Source of the DNA: a virus
Reading direction: 5' to 3' (one strand)
IMG/VR virus record: IMGVR_UViG_3300031951_000489
Span: 1-38,534 of that record
Length of the DNA stretch: 38,534 bases
How positions within the stretch are numbered: position 1 is the stretch's first letter; the number at the start of each line of letters is the position of its first letter. This document shows positions 21,787 through 28,431 of the stretch, one piece after another. Made by a program: the position numbers and the translations under genes. Under the pieces are notes generated by a model. It saw nothing but the letters and a program-made list of their open reading frames with translations. It was not told the origin of the DNA and made no database searches.

Positions 21787-22071
21787 TTAGACCCCCTCGG
21801 CTAAAACAATGGGCCTCTTTACTAACGACAACCCGATGTCATAGACCATGTCCGAAAAGCCGGATTGATACCCTTTGGCAAAGTGAAACAGGGCTTGCCT
21901 TATTTCCTCATCTGACGGCATGGTGAACGATTCCCCGTCATCCAGTCGCCACTCTAGCCCCTCTTTGACATCCTCGACAGCTACACCCTCAAAAATATGA
22001 AAGCCTAGCTTGGCGCATATTTTGTCGTGTAAGTCCCATAATTCAGCTTGCGATAAGTTTTCAATGTTCAC
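21787..22071 (-). CDS. acidic protein of unknown function
   Basis: A 94-residue protein starting with GTG (22071) behind AAAAGGGG. It begins 'MNIENLSQAELWDLHDKIC' and has an acidic helix 'DEEIRQALFHFAKGYQSGFSDMVYDIGLS'. No recognised motif. It follows the clamp gene by about 80 bases, in the same transcript. Confidence 0.5.
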   Translation of the reverse strand: MNIENLSQAELWDLHDKICAKLGFHIFEGVAVEDVKEGLEWRLDDGESFTMPSDEEIRQALFHFAKGYQSGFSDMVYDIGLSLVKRPIVLAEGV

Positions 22072-22154
22072 GGTAAACCCCTTTTAGGAAATGACGCGAA
22101 ACCCGCGCCCCGTTATCCCCTGCCCCGTAGGGCAAGGGGTAAAAGGTCACGGGC

Positions 22155-22796
22155 TTAGGCTACTGACTGCAATCTGACGGGGGTTTTCAATTCTTGGGAA
22201 AACTTGGGCGCAGGCATAGGGGAAATGTCACCCCGTAACGGCATGACTACGGCTAGAAAATTGTCGCAGCACAGAACCCCCGCATTTGCACCCCTCGGAC
22301 GGATACCGATTGAAGGGGGAGTTTTACCCGTCATTTCGGCATAGATTGAAAAGCCTTTGATCGCGTCAGATACATAGTCGGGGTTGAAAATGCAGGATTC
22401 AGGCGCACCCCCGTCATGCGCTGGAATGATGCGCCGATAGTCGGGAAATTTGCCATCAAGGGCAAATTGGACGATTTCTGATCCGTCAGGCAATCGGGCG
22501 CAGATTTTCCCTTGATCGTAGGTCACTAGAATCTTCGGGCATTTGTCAGCTTTGCTAGCCTTTGCCGTCAGGCATTTTTTCACCATGTCGGCGGGCATGA
22601 TGAAAGTCACGGGTTCAACTACCGGCCCGCTTTCCTCTTGGATCACCATATGTAGGCGATGTCCGTCAGTAGCTATTAGGCGGGTCTCTGCCCCGTTTGC
22701 TTCAATGTAGACCCCCTGCAAGTAGTAACGGATGTCTTTTACTGCCATCGCTAACGAAACGGCCCGCAGGTCTTTTTGATTGATGTCAAAGTGCAT
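22155..22796 (-). CDS. truncated beta sliding clamp (DnaN-like)
   Basis: A 213-residue protein. 'DIRYYLQGVYIE' and 'RLIATDGHRL' (43-48) and 'LDGKFPDYRRIIP' (114-122) match the second domain of DnaN. 'LAVVMPLRG' (183-188) matches its C-terminal end. Compared with E. coli DnaN (366 residues) it lacks domain 1 and roughly the first half of domain 3, and it adds a short tail. Clamps tether DNA polymerase and other proteins to DNA. This one might replace, cap or poison the host clamp. AAAAGGGG precedes the start, and the DnaA-box region lies about 0.8 kb downstream. Confidence 0.8.
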   Translation of the reverse strand: MHFDINQKDLRAVSLAMAVKDIRYYLQGVYIEANGAETRLIATDGHRLHMVIQEESGPVVEPVTFIMPADMVKKCLTAKASKADKCPKILVTYDQGKICARLPDGSEIVQFALDGKFPDYRRIIPAHDGGAPESCIFNPDYVSDAIKGFSIYAEMTGKTPPSIGIRPRGANAGVLCCDNFLAVVMPLRGDISPMPAPKFSQELKTPVRLQSVA

Positions 22797-22884
22797 TTTG
22801 AACCCCTTTTAGATTGATTAGGAAATGGCAAGGGCTAACCCATGCCCCGCTAACCCCTCAAGGGAAGGGCTAGCAGGTCAAAGG

Positions 22885-23130
22885 CTATTCTTCGGTTTCC
22901 TCTTCCTCTTCCTCTTGATTGTGTCCGGCGATTTCATGCCAATTCACATCTGACAAAAAGGCGAGCGCATAATCTAAGGCGATTCCTTGCGCCTGATCCT
23001 CAATGACGGATTCGACATATTCACGGCAGGACTGCGCGTCCTGGTAGTATTCTGATGCACCATCGTCAAAGAATTCGAGGTTGACCCTCCATGTGGCGTA
23101 ATTTGTCCAGCCGTTATAGGTTTCTTGCAT
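22885..23130 (-). CDS. small acidic phage protein ('NGWTNYATWRVNL' family)
   Basis: An 81-residue protein with 'YNGWTNYATWRVNLEFF' at residues 5-21, a conserved motif of a small phage and plasmid protein family (I believe DUF7249). It ends in a Glu-rich run. A Glu tail and small size suggest a regulatory or inhibitory role, but none is established here. It carries the AAGGGGGCTAAAA SD element. Confidence 0.6.
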   Translation of the reverse strand: MQETYNGWTNYATWRVNLEFFDDGASEYYQDAQSCREYVESVIEDQAQGIALDYALAFLSDVNWHEIAGHNQEEEEEETEE

Positions 23131-23145
23131 TTTTAGCCCCCTTGT

Positions 23146-23331
23146 TTAATTGTGTTTTGCAATAGCGGAAAAGGCGCGCACATAGTCCCGTGCGCCTCTG
23201 TATGTGTCGCACATGATCTTGTCGTGTAACTCTGTTCCTAAGTAAACCTTGACTACATAAAACGCGTGATTCTTTTCAAACAGCACGGAATTGCCATTCT
23301 TGAATTCTTTAATTTTTGTCCAATAGTCCAT
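23146..23331 (-). CDS. small protein of unknown function
   Basis: A 61-residue protein, 'MDYWTKIKEFKNGNSVLFEKNHAF' onward. It has Lys and aromatic residues and a helix 'TYRGARDYVRAFSAIAK'. It starts behind AAGGGGCTTAATC (part of the recurrent SD element). No known motif. Confidence 0.5.
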   Translation of the reverse strand: MDYWTKIKEFKNGNSVLFEKNHAFYVVKVYLGTELHDKIMCDTYRGARDYVRAFSAIAKHN

Positions 23332-23342
23332 GATTAAGCCCC

Positions 23343-23522
23343 TTATTTAATGTCGCGTGATACATCAATAAACATGTAAACGCTAACGGCACTAGCGACT
23401 AAACCTAGTGCCAATTCGATAGCGCTACCCGTGAAAAGAATCCAAATAGTGCAGGCCATGACGCCTAGCATGCAAAGCCCTAGCATTGATGCGAATAAGA
23501 CAGTGATTTTTTGATGATCCAT
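23343..23522 (-). CDS. two-TM small membrane protein
   Basis: A 59-residue protein with ATG at 23522 behind AAAGGGGCTTAAAA. Two hydrophobic helices: about residues 8-29 ('VLFASMLGLCMLGVMACTIW') and 34-51 ('AIELALGLVASAVSVYMF'), with a charged end 'DVSRDIK'. It is the first gene of the leftward operon from the control region. Function unknown. Confidence 0.65.
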   Translation of the reverse strand: MDHQKITVLFASMLGLCMLGVMACTIWILFTGSAIELALGLVASAVSVYMFIDVSRDIK

Positions 23523-23655
23523 TTTTAAGCCCCTTTGAGTGATTAGGATTGATACTGCTAATAGATGAAACGGATATAAGTCTATCAGGTTTACGGGTGT
23601 AATCCTATATGTATCTATGATATTTTTCTATCGTAGATTCATATATGATAGTTTT

Positions 23656-23667
23656 CCTATATATAGG
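23656..23667. repeat. perfect 12-base palindrome CCTATATATAGG
   Basis: A self-complementary 12-mer in the AT-rich left half of the divergent control region, about 135 bases upstream of the first leftward gene. It is a candidate operator or DNA-opening element; there is no direct evidence. Confidence 0.6.
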
Positions 23668-23792
23668 TGATACTGTATATATAAGGGTCAGAATCAGGGA
23701 CGGGGGGGAGTGAAATATATTGGCACCCCGTGCGCCCCGTAATGGTGCATTAATCCATGGCAAGGGGACAAAGGGACGCAGCCCCTTTTCCG

Positions 23793-23814
23793 TGCGTCAT
23801 GTTTGCGTCATGTT
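23793..23814. repeat. tandem 11-base direct repeat
   Basis: TGCGTCATGTT occurs twice without a gap (23793-23803, 23804-23814), followed by a related CGCATCTTGCG. The 11-base period matches that of the DnaA-like units at 21151-21181. It may be a protein-binding iteron. Confidence 0.65.
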
Positions 23815-23881
23815 CGCATCTTGCGTTTTGCTGCATCGCAAATTCATTTCTGTCGCGTAAGTTTTGCCCTTTCGATTGGGT

Positions 23882-23910
23882 TTGACTTGCTTTTTTTCGC
23901 GCCCCATAAC
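23882..23910 (+). promoter_or_regulatory. candidate sigma70 promoter for the rightward operon
   Basis: TTGACT (23882-23887), 17-base spacer, CATAAC (23905-23910). The -35 matches 5 of 6 and the -10 4 of 6. It lies about 75 bases before the first rightward gene at 23985, which has a perfect AAGGAGG SD. A second weak pair exists nearer the gene (TAGTAT at about 23953). Confidence 0.4.
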
Positions 23911-23984
23911 CGTCCCCGCCCCAAAGAAATTTGCGCTTTTCCAGATATGCGTTAGTATTCGCCTATATCGTTTAAGGAGGACGT

Positions 23985-24206
23985 ATGGAACAGATGTATG
24001 AGATAACAAAAGATGTGCCAATCCCGATGCCAATTAAGAGGCATAACTATCCCTATGAGCAAATGCAGGTCGGTGAGTCGTTCTGGGTTACCGGGGTGAA
24101 GATGCAGGCGTTATGTAATGCCAACAGACGGCAAAGTAAGAAGCTAGGACGCACCTTTGTCTGCCGCAGGGAAAACGATGGGGTTAGGGTCTGGAGGACG
24201 GCATGA
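23985..24206 (+). CDS. small conserved phage protein
   Basis: A 73-residue protein with the perfect SD AAGGAGG. 'IPMPIKRHNYPYEQMQVGESFWV' followed by a basic helix and 'FVCRRENDGVRVWRTA' matches a small phage family with 'YPF.EM.VGDSF' and a terminal 'GVRVWR' strand (I think DUF7303). It is the first rightward gene after the control region. Function unknown. Confidence 0.6.
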   Translation: MEQMYEITKDVPIPMPIKRHNYPYEQMQVGESFWVTGVKMQALCNANRRQSKKLGRTFVCRRENDGVRVWRTA

Positions 24207-24370
24207 GTGTTACTGAGCAATTAGAACCTACTGCCAAACTGCGTTGGGTCAAGCAAGGCAAAGAGAAGGTCTTGCAGCAGTGGTGGAGTAACGCCATGAA
24301 CGTCAGGATGGGGCCAACCCAGATGATTAAGGGTGAGTGGCGGGACGTGCCGGTAGAGGAAGTGCAATGA
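24203..24370 (+). CDS. small protein of unknown function
   Basis: A 55-residue protein starting at ATG 24203, overlapping the previous TGA (ATGA), and ending at TGA 24368-24370, which overlaps the next ATG. The sequence contains 'AKLRWVKQGKEKVLQQWWSN' and 'MGPTQMIKGEWRDVPVEEVQ'. Short and basic/aromatic. No family. Confidence 0.6.
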   Translation: MSVTEQLEPTAKLRWVKQGKEKVLQQWWSNAMNVRMGPTQMIKGEWRDVPVEEVQ

Positions 24371-24561
24371 CAGCGCCTACCGAGGTAGCCCCGGATCAGG
24401 CTAGGCATGACTACATCGCTAGGGTCTATAAGATGAGCCATGCAGAGCTATTTGCCGAACTCATGCGGGTGCATACCGAGGCCAATCGGTTGGCTATAGA
24501 CCTGCAAGCCCAGATTGATGAGTTAAAGAAAGACAAACCTAATGACTGTGCGGGGGATTGA
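24367..24561 (+). CDS. small coiled-coil protein
   Basis: A 64-residue helical protein: ATG at 24367 (ATGA overlap) is chosen over a GTG at 24337. 'KMSHAELFAELMRVHTEANRLAIDLQAQIDELKKD' has heptad spacing. It overlaps the next ATG (24542). It could be a small DNA-binding or scaffold protein; unknown. Confidence 0.55.
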   Translation: MTAPTEVAPDQARHDYIARVYKMSHAELFAELMRVHTEANRLAIDLQAQIDELKKDKPNDCAGD

Positions 24562-24757
24562 TGTCAATAAAACTGCTGAGGCGTGGTTTAAGCAGGCGCA
24601 ACATGTAGGCCGGGAGTACTTTATTAGGGCAATGAAGTCGCATAGAGAAGAGATGGCGAATGGTGGCACCTATTCAGGCATACACGCAGAAACTTATAAA
24701 CTAATGTCTAGACACCCTTGGGGACAGGAGTATTTGAAAATTGAGTCACTTAAATAA
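24542..24757 (+). CDS. small protein of unknown function
   Basis: A 71-residue protein with a helix 'HVGREYFIRAMKSHREEM' and 'GTYSGIHAETYKLMSRHPWGQEYL'. No motif that I recognise. It overlaps the ORF before it and the methyltransferase start after it (TTG 24741). Confidence 0.5.
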   Translation: MTVRGIDVNKTAEAWFKQAQHVGREYFIRAMKSHREEMANGGTYSGIHAETYKLMSRHPWGQEYLKIESLK

Positions 24758-25307
24758 AGTCTTGCCTCAGATTGCCCCACACTGCATCGACATGTGGGAA
24801 CACTTCCCGACGCTTAGGGACTTAGCCTCCCAATGCACCTCTGTGGTTGAGATGGGGGTAAGAGGTGGCTGCTCTGCCTATGCCTTGGCTGCTGGTTTAG
24901 AGATCAGCACCGCTAAAGACAGGTGGATGCTCTACCTAGACATCAATGCCTGCCAAAACCCTAAGCTAGAAGAATTGGCTAAGGCTGCTGGAATTAAGAT
25001 TGAGTTTCAACAGACCGATAGCCGGTATGTAGAACTGCCTGAGTGTAGTCTGCTTTTTATCGACACTCTGCATACCTATGGGCAGCTAAAAACTGAGTTA
25101 GACCTTCACCACACCAAAGCCCGTGATTTTATTGTCATGCACGACACCGATGCCCCTTGGGGATATAAGAATGAGGTCGATGACGGTAGTCCTGATCGTG
25201 GGCTATGGCCTGCCATAGAAGAATTCTTAGATGAGCATAAGTCAGACTGGTCGCTACTAAAGCGCTACCGTAATTGCCATGGGCTAACCATACTGGCTAG
25301 GAAATAA
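24741..25307 (+). CDS. SAM-dependent methyltransferase (class I, Methyltransf_24-like)
   Basis: A 188-residue protein starting with TTG behind ACAGGAG. 'SVVEMGVRGGCSAYALAAG' is the SAM-binding glycine motif (about residues 34-52), 'MLYLDIN' is the acidic strand that binds the ribose, and 'LLFIDTLHTYGQLKTELDL' with 'IVMHDTD' fit Methyltransf_24 enzymes. The substrate may be a sugar, a small molecule or a surface glycan. It is followed without a gap by a second methyltransferase. Confidence 0.75.
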   Translation: MSHLNKVLPQIAPHCIDMWEHFPTLRDLASQCTSVVEMGVRGGCSAYALAAGLEISTAKDRWMLYLDINACQNPKLEELAKAAGIKIEFQQTDSRYVELPECSLLFIDTLHTYGQLKTELDLHHTKARDFIVMHDTDAPWGYKNEVDDGSPDRGLWPAIEEFLDEHKSDWSLLKRYRNCHGLTILARK

Positions 25308-25858
25308 TGCACCCCTCAGCCATGCAAAACTGCATTAGGTTTTTTGATACCTATGGCAAACACAAAGAGTCTGGGCTGGTAATTGATATTGGTAGCCAAA
25401 ACGTCAATGGCAGTCTTAAAGACGCTACCCCTGCCCGCTTTAATTATGTTGGCCTAGACTTCCAAAAAGCTGACGGGGTGGATGTGATCATTACTGACCC
25501 GTATAACCTACCCTACGCAGACAAGTCTGTAGACATTGTGCTGTCATCATCCTGCCTTGAACACTCAGAGTTTTTCTGGCTTTCATTTTTAGAGATGGTT
25601 AGGGTAGTCAAACCCGATGGTCTAATCTACTTGAACATTCCCTCTGCCGGTCAATACCATCCCTACCCTGTTGACTGCTGGCGTTTTAGGATTGATGCGG
25701 CTGTAGCCTTTATGAAGTGGGCGCAGCGGCAGGGCTATAACCCGGCCTTACTGGAAGCCTATACCGATGCTGCACCGCCATGGCATGACTTGGTGTGTAT
25801 CTATGCGGGTGACATGAAGTTTGTGGAGCATTACCCGGATAGGATTGACCTGCCATGA
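25307..25858 (+). CDS. SAM-dependent methyltransferase (Methyltransf_11-like)
   Basis: A 183-residue protein coupled to the one before (TAATG) and to the terminase (ATGA). 'LVIDIGSQNVNGSL' is motif I, 'YVGLDFQKADGVDVI' the acidic loop, and 'DPYNLPYADKSVDIVLSSSCLEHSEFFW' with 'VRVVKPDGLIYLNIPS' are motifs IV-VI of class I enzymes. It probably methylates a glycan or metabolite. The adjacent pair might act in series. Confidence 0.8.
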   Translation: MHPSAMQNCIRFFDTYGKHKESGLVIDIGSQNVNGSLKDATPARFNYVGLDFQKADGVDVIITDPYNLPYADKSVDIVLSSSCLEHSEFFWLSFLEMVRVVKPDGLIYLNIPSAGQYHPYPVDCWRFRIDAAVAFMKWAQRQGYNPALLEAYTDAAPPWHDLVCIYAGDMKFVEHYPDRIDLP

Positions 25859-27615
25859 ACTTTGATACCAAGAAGTTTTACCAGTTTTGCCGACATCTAA
25901 AGATCGAGTCTAAAGAGCAGGGGATGATTACCCTTGGGCAGACGCTCTTGGGCACCCAGACTTATGTGATTGATGAGGTAGCCAAAGGCTTAGAAGACGA
26001 TATTCATTTCTTTATTGTCTTAAAGGGCAGGCAGCTTGGTATTACCACTATCAGCCTAGCAATGGATTTGTATTGGCACTTTCTAAACCCCGGCATGCAG
26101 GGAACGCTGACCACCGATACGGAGGAAAACCGTGAGCAATTCCGATCTACCCTACAGATGTATATGGACGGATTGCCTAAAGAGTACAAAATCCCTCTCA
26201 TGTCCCATAACCGGAACCAAATGGTGCTTAAAAACCGATCACGGATGTTCTACCAAGTGGCGGGAACTAGGAGCAAAGGCACCCTTGGTCGAGGCAAAGG
26301 TATTACCTTTCTCCATGGCACGGAGACAAGCTCATGGGGTGATGAAGAAGGTTTAGCATCGCTCTTAGCCTCACTGGCTGAAACCAACCCCCTGCGCTAC
26401 TACATGTTTGAGTCTACCGCCCGTGGGTTCAATATGTTCCATGACATGTGGGTGACAGCCAAACGCGCTAGAAGCCAGAGGGCCATATTCTGTGGCTGGT
26501 GGCGCAATCAACTCTATGCTGCTGACGCAAAGTCAGACATCTATAAAGTCTACTGGGACGGCAAACTTTCGGCTGAAGAGAAAGAATGGACACGCGAGAT
26601 CAAAAAGGTCTACAACTTTGAGATCAATAGCCGCCAGATGGCTTGGTGGCGCTGGAAATTGCATGAGGGCCTCAAAGATGAGGGCCTGATGTATCAGGAG
26701 TTTCCTCCGACTGAAGACTATGCCTTTGTAATGACCGGCAGTAGCTTCTTTTCTACTGCCCGATGCACTGACGCTATGAAAGTAGCCAAATCCATAGACG
26801 CATCCTATTACCGCTTCTCTATGGGTGCCAACTTCCAAGACACGGAGCTACTAAAGTCCACTGCCAGACTGGCTACCATGACCATTTGGGAAGAACCCGT
26901 GCCTACGGCCTACTACGTCATTGGTGCCGACCCTGCTTATGGCTCATCTGACTGGGCTGACCGCTTCTGCGTACAGGTTTACCGCTGTTATGCCGATGGA
27001 TTGGATCAGGTGGCTGAATTTTGCTCTGCCGAACTTAATACATTCCAGTTTGCGTGGGTCATTTGCTACCTAGCCGGGGCATACCGCAACTCAACTCTAA
27101 ACCTAGAGGTCAACGGCCCCGGACAGGCAGTCATTAACGAGATGAGAAACCTGAAACGGCAGGCTACCAGCATGGGTGGCTCTGATGGCTACAAACTGCA
27201 TGACGTTTTGGGCAACATGCAGCACTACCTATGGCGAAGGAATGACAATTTTGGTGGCATATCCAATAGCATTGGTTGGGTAACAACCCATAGCAGCAAA
27301 GAACGTATGCTCAATTACTTCAAAGATTACTTTGAGCGAGGCATGCTAAACGTGTATAGCATGGAACTGTTAGATGAGATGAAAGGTATAGTCCGTGACC
27401 AAGGAACGATTGCAGCGTATGGCAGGGGCAAAGATGACCGCGTTATTGCTTCAGCGCTGGCCTGTGCAGCCTTTGCCGAACAAGTACAGCCCAGACTCAT
27501 TGCCGAGAGAATCACTAGGGTCAAAAAAGATGCCCAAGATGCCGCAGGCGCTAACCCAGAAACCATACAACTCCAGCGACAAGTCGGCAGCTACCTCAAG
27601 GCACTCGGCTTTTAA
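25855..27615 (+). CDS. terminase large subunit
   Basis: A 586-residue DNA-packaging ATPase/nuclease. Walker A-like 'KGRQLGITT' (57-65), Walker B-like 'GITFLHGTETSSW' (149-161), and nuclease 'YYVIGADPAYG' with Asp359 and later 'KDDRVIASALA'. It pumps DNA into procapsids through the portal and cuts concatemers. Length is typical. It overlaps the methyltransferase (ATGA). A small-subunit partner is not identified; the next gene, an HTH-like protein, is a candidate. Confidence 0.92.
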   Translation: MNFDTKKFYQFCRHLKIESKEQGMITLGQTLLGTQTYVIDEVAKGLEDDIHFFIVLKGRQLGITTISLAMDLYWHFLNPGMQGTLTTDTEENREQFRSTLQMYMDGLPKEYKIPLMSHNRNQMVLKNRSRMFYQVAGTRSKGTLGRGKGITFLHGTETSSWGDEEGLASLLASLAETNPLRYYMFESTARGFNMFHDMWVTAKRARSQRAIFCGWWRNQLYAADAKSDIYKVYWDGKLSAEEKEWTREIKKVYNFEINSRQMAWWRWKLHEGLKDEGLMYQEFPPTEDYAFVMTGSSFFSTARCTDAMKVAKSIDASYYRFSMGANFQDTELLKSTARLATMTIWEEPVPTAYYVIGADPAYGSSDWADRFCVQVYRCYADGLDQVAEFCSAELNTFQFAWVICYLAGAYRNSTLNLEVNGPGQAVINEMRNLKRQATSMGGSDGYKLHDVLGNMQHYLWRRNDNFGGISNSIGWVTTHSSKERMLNYFKDYFERGMLNVYSMELLDEMKGIVRDQGTIAAYGRGKDDRVIASALACAAFAEQVQPRLIAERITRVKKDAQDAAGANPETIQLQRQVGSYLKALGF

Positions 27616-27617
27616 GT

Positions 27618-28016
27618 ATGGATACGGTACTGACTAAGGCAGAGATACTGAAGCGCCTAGAGGCCATGCGCTCTAAGCGCAGCCGGGGCTTTACCATGAA
27701 GATGTTTGCCGAGTTTGCCTGCATCAACTACCGGCACATGGAGTCCGTTACCCGTAACCAGAGCGACACCTTCACAGAATTGACGCAGCGCAAACTAAGT
27801 CGGGCGCTGCTGGCTTTAGAAGCCGGTGAGGCTGGCCCAAGGATCGACATTTTGGGCCGTAAATTCATTGGCTACTCCAAAAATCCCAAACCCGTTTTGC
27901 GGCGCTCAGTCGGCCTAGAGAAGACCTCAGACGGTTTTCGGATGAAAGTAGGAATCGTCAATAAGTACGACTTTTCCAAACCAAGACTTGATGACTCAGT
28001 GAAAAAAAGGGGCTAA
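27618..28016 (+). CDS. HTH-like DNA-binding protein (terminase small subunit candidate)
   Basis: A 132-residue basic protein. 'GFTMKMFAEFACINYRHMESVTR' looks like a helix-turn-helix, followed by 'LTQRKLSRALLALEAGE'. The tail is basic. It begins 3 bases after the terminase stop and ends 1 base before the next gene. A DNA-recognising partner for the terminase is a reasonable reading, but there is no family match. Confidence 0.5.
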   Translation: MDTVLTKAEILKRLEAMRSKRSRGFTMKMFAEFACINYRHMESVTRNQSDTFTELTQRKLSRALLALEAGEAGPRIDILGRKFIGYSKNPKPVLRRSVGLEKTSDGFRMKVGIVNKYDFSKPRLDDSVKKRG

Positions 28017-28017
28017 T

Positions 28018-28431
28018 ATGGCTGTTATCAACGACTACAAGTGTCCGGCACACGGATACTTTGAAGCACGGGAACCTGTGTGTCCCCATGGATGCACGGA
28101 TGTACAGGTGGTCTTTTTGCAGCCCGTTGGCACGGTTAGTGACCGCACCAAGGGCAGTGACAAGACCATTAAACAACTTGCACTGGACTTTAAGATGAAT
28201 GATGTGAAGTCAGTCAAAAAAGGTGAGGCCCAACCGCCGCGCTTTGCCAATCAGCAAAACCCGTTTGCTCCAAGATGGGGTAATCCGGGCGACTTGGGTG
28301 GCTTCAATCTACGGTCAGTAGGCGGGGAAAATGTCTCTGGCATCGGTGCAGTTAAAGAAGGATCAAAACTTTCGGGGCCGCGTATCGGTAGTTACATTGC
28401 CGACCATCAAAACCTAAAGATTGACAAATGA
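28018..28431 (+). CDS. zinc-ribbon protein of unknown function
   Basis: A 137-residue protein. The N-terminal 'YKCPAHGYFEAREPVCPHGC' has a C-x2-H...C-x2-HGC arrangement that should bind zinc. The rest is basic and Gly/Pro-rich with 'KKGEAQPPRFANQQNPFAP'. It precedes the portal by an overlap (ATGA) and starts behind AAAGGGGCTAAT. Possibly a small connector or scaffold protein. Confidence 0.55.
   Translation: MAVINDYKCPAHGYFEAREPVCPHGCTDVQVVFLQPVGTVSDRTKGSDKTIKQLALDFKMNDVKSVKKGEAQPPRFANQQNPFAPRWGNPGDLGGFNLRSVGGENVSGIGAVKEGSKLSGPRIGSYIADHQNLKIDK

Larger units (their letters stand above)
23523..23984. promoter_or_regulatory. divergent control region
   Basis: About 460 bases separating the leftward and rightward operons. 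Left part (23550-23690): AT-rich with palindrome CCTATATATAGG (23656-23667) and repeats TGATACTG (23550-23557, 23668-23675). Middle (23762-23787): an inverted AAGGGG/CCCCTT. 23793-23814: tandem TGCGTCATGTT. Right: a promoter candidate at 23882-23910. I see no confident sigma70 promoter for the leftward side. A minus open frame here (23797-24033) is not called. Confidence 0.6.

Noticed and set aside
23797-24033. Minus-strand open frame in the control region
   Set aside because: It overlaps the first rightward gene and the promoter candidate. A shorter basic version (23797-23907) is possible but there is no supporting neighbour or family.
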